Program-made: the position numbers and the translations under genes
Notes under the pieces: generated by a model
The model's database searches: none
What the model saw: only the letters and a program-made list of their open reading frames with translations
What the model was told of the DNA's origin: nothing
Shown here: positions 5,439 to 7,977 of the stretch, in pieces
Layout: each line of letters starts with the position of its first letter
Numbering within the stretch: position 1 is the first letter of the stretch
Assembly (NCBI GenBank): GCA_026002715.1
Contig: BOCC01000099.1
Location: 1 to 7,977, forward strand
Direction: 5' to 3'
DNA from: Synergistales bacterium
GTDB lineage: Bacteria > Synergistota > Synergistia > Synergistales > Aminobacteriaceae
Length of the DNA stretch: 7,977 nt

Positions 5439-6671
5439 ATGACTCGCCCTATATTACTGAAAAACGGCCGTGTGATAGACCCGGCCAACGCTCTCGACGG
5501 AATAGCCGACGTGCTTATCGAAAACGGCAAGATAACCGAAGCGGCCCCCGCCATAGCCCAGAAATTACCGCCTGACAAAGACGTTTTAACTATCGACGCG
5601 TCGGGGCTGATAGTTACGCCGGGGCTTATCGACATTCACACTCACCTCTTCGTCACGGCGGGGAACCCGGAGGCCTGGGCCGGGGAGTACAGCGTGTGGC
5701 CGGACTGCTTCAGCTTCCGCGCGGGCGTCACTACAATGGTCGACGCCGGGAGCGCCGGGTGGCGCAACTTCGCTTATTTCCGCGTCTCGGTGGCGGAGCG
5801 CGCTAAAACCAGAGTTTTCGCTATGGTGAATATAGCGGGTCACGGAATGGTGGGGGAGGCCCCCGAGCAATACCTGCCGGAGCTCGACCCGCGCCGCGCG
5901 GCGGACGCAGCGCAAAGGCACGGCGACATTGTGGTGGCGATAAAAACCGCGCACTACGCCGGACCCGGCTGGGATTCGGTGGACAGAGCCATCGAGGCGG
6001 GAGCCATATCGGGCCTTCCCATCATGGTAGACTTCGGGTATTTCGTCAAAGAGCGCCCTTATTGGCGGCTCGTCACGGAAAGGTTAAGAAAAGGCGATAT
6101 TTCCACACACTGCTTCAGAGGGCCTGTGCCCATAACCGACGAGAGCGGCATCCTTTATTCGTATCTAAAACAGGCGCGGGACAAGGGCGTGCTGTTCGAC
6201 TTGGGACACGGCGCGGGAAGCTTTCTCTTCCAAAACGCCGCGCCGGCGTTCAGACAGGGCTTTTACCCGGACTCCATATCGACGGACCTTCACACGTTCA
6301 GCATGAACGACGCCATGATAGATATGCCGACCACCATGTCGAAGTGCATGGCTTTGGGTATGCCCATTGAGGAAGCGATAGACCGCTCGACGCGTAGGCC
6401 CGCTGAAATCATAGGCCATAAAGAGCTAGGCGCTCTGAGCGCCGGGAGCGAGGCCGACGTGGCCGTCTGGAGCGTCAGGGAACGAGCGGAGGGCTTCGGC
6501 TTCAAGGACAACGTAGGAGGGCGCGTCATGGGGCGCAAGAAGTTAGAATGCGAGATGACCTTCAAGGGCGGAGAGGTGGTATGGGATCTGAACGCGCGCG
6601 TGGCGCAGGACTACGAGACGCTGCCCTTGGACGGCAACGTCAGGCCGGGCGAATTTATCGTAAGACCGTAA
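5439..6671 (+). CDS. Amidohydrolase/deacetylase-family metallohydrolase (cog3964 type)
   Basis: A 410-residue cytoplasmic amidohydrolase-superfamily enzyme. The N-terminal strands (LLKNGRVIDPANALDGIADVLIENGKI) and the C-terminal LSAGSEADVAVWSV segment form the small beta-sandwich; the TIM barrel lies between. Metal ligands are visible: H67 and H69 (IDIHTH), K169 as the likely carboxylated lysine (VVAIKTAHYAGP), H224 (ISTHCF), H257 (LGHGAGSF) and D283 (SISTDLHT). The barrel-strand-5 position, usually His, reads IMVDFG with D198. The closest family I recognise is the 'amidohydrolase/deacetylase' group often mislabelled dihydroorotase; characterised relatives such as Atu3266 of Agrobacterium hydrolyse acetyl esters of alpha-hydroxy acids. 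The substrate here cannot be told. AAGGAG (5424-5429) lies 9 bases before the ATG. It heads an operon with the hydratase 23 bp downstream, so hydrolysis probably feeds a hydroxy- or keto-acid to the next enzyme. Confidence 0.87.
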   Translation: MTRPILLKNGRVIDPANALDGIADVLIENGKITEAAPAIAQKLPPDKDVLTIDASGLIVTPGLIDIHTHLFVTAGNPEAWAGEYSVWPDCFSFRAGVTTMVDAGSAGWRNFAYFRVSVAERAKTRVFAMVNIAGHGMVGEAPEQYLPELDPRRAADAAQRHGDIVVAIKTAHYAGPGWDSVDRAIEAGAISGLPIMVDFGYFVKERPYWRLVTERLRKGDISTHCFRGPVPITDESGILYSYLKQARDKGVLFDLGHGAGSFLFQNAAPAFRQGFYPDSISTDLHTFSMNDAMIDMPTTMSKCMALGMPIEEAIDRSTRRPAEIIGHKELGALSAGSEADVAVWSVRERAEGFGFKDNVGGRVMGRKKLECEMTFKGGEVVWDLNARVAQDYETLPLDGNVRPGEFIVRP

Positions 6672-6678
6672 CTAACTC

Positions 6679-6685
6679 AAGGAGG
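6679..6685 (+). promoter_or_regulatory. Ribosome binding site that fixes the hydratase start
   Basis: AAGGAGG lies 9 bases before ATG at 6695. The same frame is open back to 6548 inside the amidohydrolase gene, but the first 49 residues of that longer version match nothing in the family, while residues from 6695 onwards do. Confidence 0.85.
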
Positions 6686-6694
6686 AAAAATATC

Positions 6695-7471
6695 ATGTCA
6701 TACGCCAGAACAGCGGAATTTGCCGACGAGCTCTACAAGGCCGAAATATCGGGCAGCCCCGTAGCGCCCCTTACAGAGCTCGACCCGGGCATCACGGTCG
6801 AAAACGCCTATGCCGTGCAGCTCTATAACGTAAAGCGCAACATCGCCAAGCGCGCGATATCGGGCAAAAAGATAGGCCTGACGTCTAAGGGGATACAGAC
6901 TCAGTTCGGTGTAGACACGCCGGACTACGGGCATCTGTTCAAAGATATGGATAAAACTGACGGTAAAATCCTGCGCGCCGCCTTCATTCAGCCCAAGATA
7001 GAGGCCGAGATAGCCTATATATTAAAGGACGACCTGAAGGGCGGCGCAGTCACGGCTGACGGCGTGCTGAAAGCCACGGAAGCCGTAGTATGCTCGTTCG
7101 AGATAGTCGACAGCCGCGTAAAGGATTGGAAGATAAAGCTCGCCGACACTATAGCGGACAACGCCTCGGCCGGTTGTTACGTTCTGGGCGCGAAAAAAGT
7201 CTCGCCCCTCTCATGCGACCTCACAAAAGTCTCTATGAAGCTCTATCGAAACGGCGCGCTCGTAAACGAGGGCACTGGCGCGGAGGTGATGGGCGACCCG
7301 TCCTTGTCCGTGGCGTGGCTCGCCAACAAGCTCTGGGAGTACGGCGTAGCCCTGAAAAAGGGAGAGATAATCCTGTCCGGCGCGTTCACGGCCGCGCCCT
7401 TGGCCGAAAGGGGCGACGTGTTCGAGGCGCGGTTTTCGGAGCTTGGGGACATACGGGCCGAGTTTGTATAA
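6695..7471 (+). CDS. 2-keto-4-pentenoate hydratase-like protein (FAH superfamily, MhpD type)
   Basis: A 258-residue protein of the usual length for the MhpD / 4-oxalocrotonate decarboxylase group, whose members hydrate 2-hydroxy-2,4-dienoates or decarboxylate related keto acids with a Mg or Mn ion. Family signatures in order: GKKIGLTSKGIQTQFGVDTP (57-76), PDYGHLF (76-82), the metal-binding pair E103 and E105 in KIEAEIAYIL, FEIVDSR with E136 and D139, and ADNASAG (154-160). The C-terminal half (GDPSLSVAWLANKL, KGEIILSGAF) also fits. In aerobes such enzymes sit in meta-cleavage pathways for aromatics; in this context a role in degrading the product of the upstream amidohydrolase is more likely. 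No aldolase partner is visible in the window. The stop TAA shares its last base with the ATG of the next gene. Hydratase versus decarboxylase cannot be decided from sequence alone. Confidence 0.87.
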   Translation: MSYARTAEFADELYKAEISGSPVAPLTELDPGITVENAYAVQLYNVKRNIAKRAISGKKIGLTSKGIQTQFGVDTPDYGHLFKDMDKTDGKILRAAFIQPKIEAEIAYILKDDLKGGAVTADGVLKATEAVVCSFEIVDSRVKDWKIKLADTIADNASAGCYVLGAKKVSPLSCDLTKVSMKLYRNGALVNEGTGAEVMGDPSLSVAWLANKLWEYGVALKKGEIILSGAFTAAPLAERGDVFEARFSELGDIRAEFV

Positions 7472-7977
7472 TGTCAAAACTCCCTACGGGAAAACTTCGC
7501 GCCGAGAAGTATGAGTCGGGCAGGTTCAGGAGCTGGATATACAAGTTCGGCCGAGTCGCGCTCAGGCTCCTTTTTCGGGTGGAGGTACGGGGCATAGAGC
7601 ATTATCACGCGGCTGGCAAGCGCGTTCTCATCCTGCCCAACCACGTCTCACTGTTAGACCCCGCTCTGGCGGCGCTCTTCCTGAGCGGCGACGGCACGTC
7701 CGAACCTCCGCTTTTTGTCGTCAACCTCTTCGTGGCGCGCATGTGGTGGTGGGTGCGCCCGTTTTTGGCCCTGATACGCACATGGGCCGTCGACCCCACG
7801 AATCCGTTCGCTATGAAGGGCCTGATCGCTGAGCTTAAAAACGACGGGCGCTGCGTCGTTTTCCCCGAGGGGCGCATCACGACGACGGGCGCTTTGATGA
7901 AAATTTACGACGGCGCGGCCATGCTTGCGGACAAGACGGGCGCGACCCTGCTCCCCCTCCGCATCGACGGACTGCCT
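7471..7977 (+). CDS. Aas-like 1-acyl-glycerophospholipid acyltransferase (PlsC domain), N-terminal part, cut by window end
   Basis: An open frame of 169 codons runs off the window end. It holds a PlsC-type acyltransferase domain: NHVSLLD (N57, H58, D63) is the catalytic HX4D motif, and FPEGRITTTG (131-140) followed by LMKIYDGAAMLADKTGATLLPLRIDG is almost diagnostic for the N-terminal acyltransferase half of Aas, the bifunctional 2-acyl-glycerophosphoethanolamine acyltransferase / acyl-ACP synthetase that re-acylates lysophospholipids at the inner membrane. In full proteins an AMP-forming synthetase domain, sometimes with an MFS transporter (LplT-type), follows; that part lies outside the window. 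The hydrophobic VNLFVARMWWWVRPFLALI stretch (84-102) may touch the membrane. The ATG overlaps the hydratase stop (TAATG) and has no clear ribosome binding site, which suggests translational coupling. A stand-alone PlsC protein is the alternative. Confidence 0.84.
   Translation, partial: MSKLPTGKLRAEKYESGRFRSWIYKFGRVALRLLFRVEVRGIEHYHAAGKRVLILPNHVSLLDPALAALFLSGDGTSEPPLFVVNLFVARMWWWVRPFLALIRTWAVDPTNPFAMKGLIAELKNDGRCVVFPEGRITTTGALMKIYDGAAMLADKTGATLLPLRIDGLP

Noticed and set aside
5586..5954. Minus-strand 122-residue ORF
   Set aside because: It is antisense to the conserved barrel of the amidohydrolase; the open frame follows from its high GC content.
6548..6694. 49-residue N-terminal extension of the hydratase
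   Set aside because: It overlaps the amidohydrolase gene in another frame; the strong ribosome binding site and the family start support ATG at 6695.
7605..7880. Minus-strand 91-residue ORF
   Set aside because: It is a shadow of the Aas-like acyltransferase on the plus strand, whose catalytic motifs are clear.

Overview
The window looks like a chromosomal segment of a motile, anaerobic, probably gut- or sludge-associated bacterium of the Synergistota type. The assignment rests mainly on the flagellin, whose conserved ends and central FYNANG/QTITIYQGDG-type segment resemble what I know of Synergistota flagellins, and on the presence of more than one Rpn-family (PD-(D/E)XK, 'putative transposase') gene. 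It is recognition from memory, not a search result.

Left part (1-700): the window opens inside the 3' end of what looks like a group II intron (domain V hairpin, then a domain VI-like stem ending in CGAC near 97). The intron appears to sit inside an Rpn-family gene, whose C-terminal exon runs to 344 and carries four in-frame 12-bp repeats. A strong hairpin terminator follows, then about 255 bp of mostly empty sequence leading to the flagellin.

Centre (701-3384): a very large flagellin (about 894 residues when joined) is split into two reading frames at a run of twelve G. Thirteen or ten G would restore one continuous protein, so this is a strong candidate for phase-variable (on/off) flagellin expression, with homopolymer sequencing error as the main alternative. 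Its middle carries a glycine-rich, repeated beta-helix-like domain of the kind found in adhesins and carbohydrate-binding surface proteins. A hairpin terminator ends the unit.

Middle right (3474-4604, minus strand): a second Rpn-family gene is decayed, in three pieces in three frames and with an internal gap. Directly upstream of it lies a 237-bp MITE-like element with imperfect terminal inverted repeats (cgtaggggcga / tcgcccctgcg), filled with about seven copies of a 21-bp tandem repeat.

Right part (4605-7977): a minus-strand AhpC/TSA peroxiredoxin-like gene is divergent from a plus-strand operon. The operon encodes a metal-dependent amidohydrolase/deacetylase (cog3964 type), a 2-keto-4-pentenoate hydratase-like FAH-superfamily enzyme, and, overlapping it by one base (TAATG), the N-terminal acyltransferase part of an Aas-like protein cut by the window end. 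The first two probably act in one catabolic route on a hydroxy- or keto-acid compound; the acyltransferase may simply be co-transcribed. A palindrome overlapping a possible -10 box upstream of the operon is a candidate operator.
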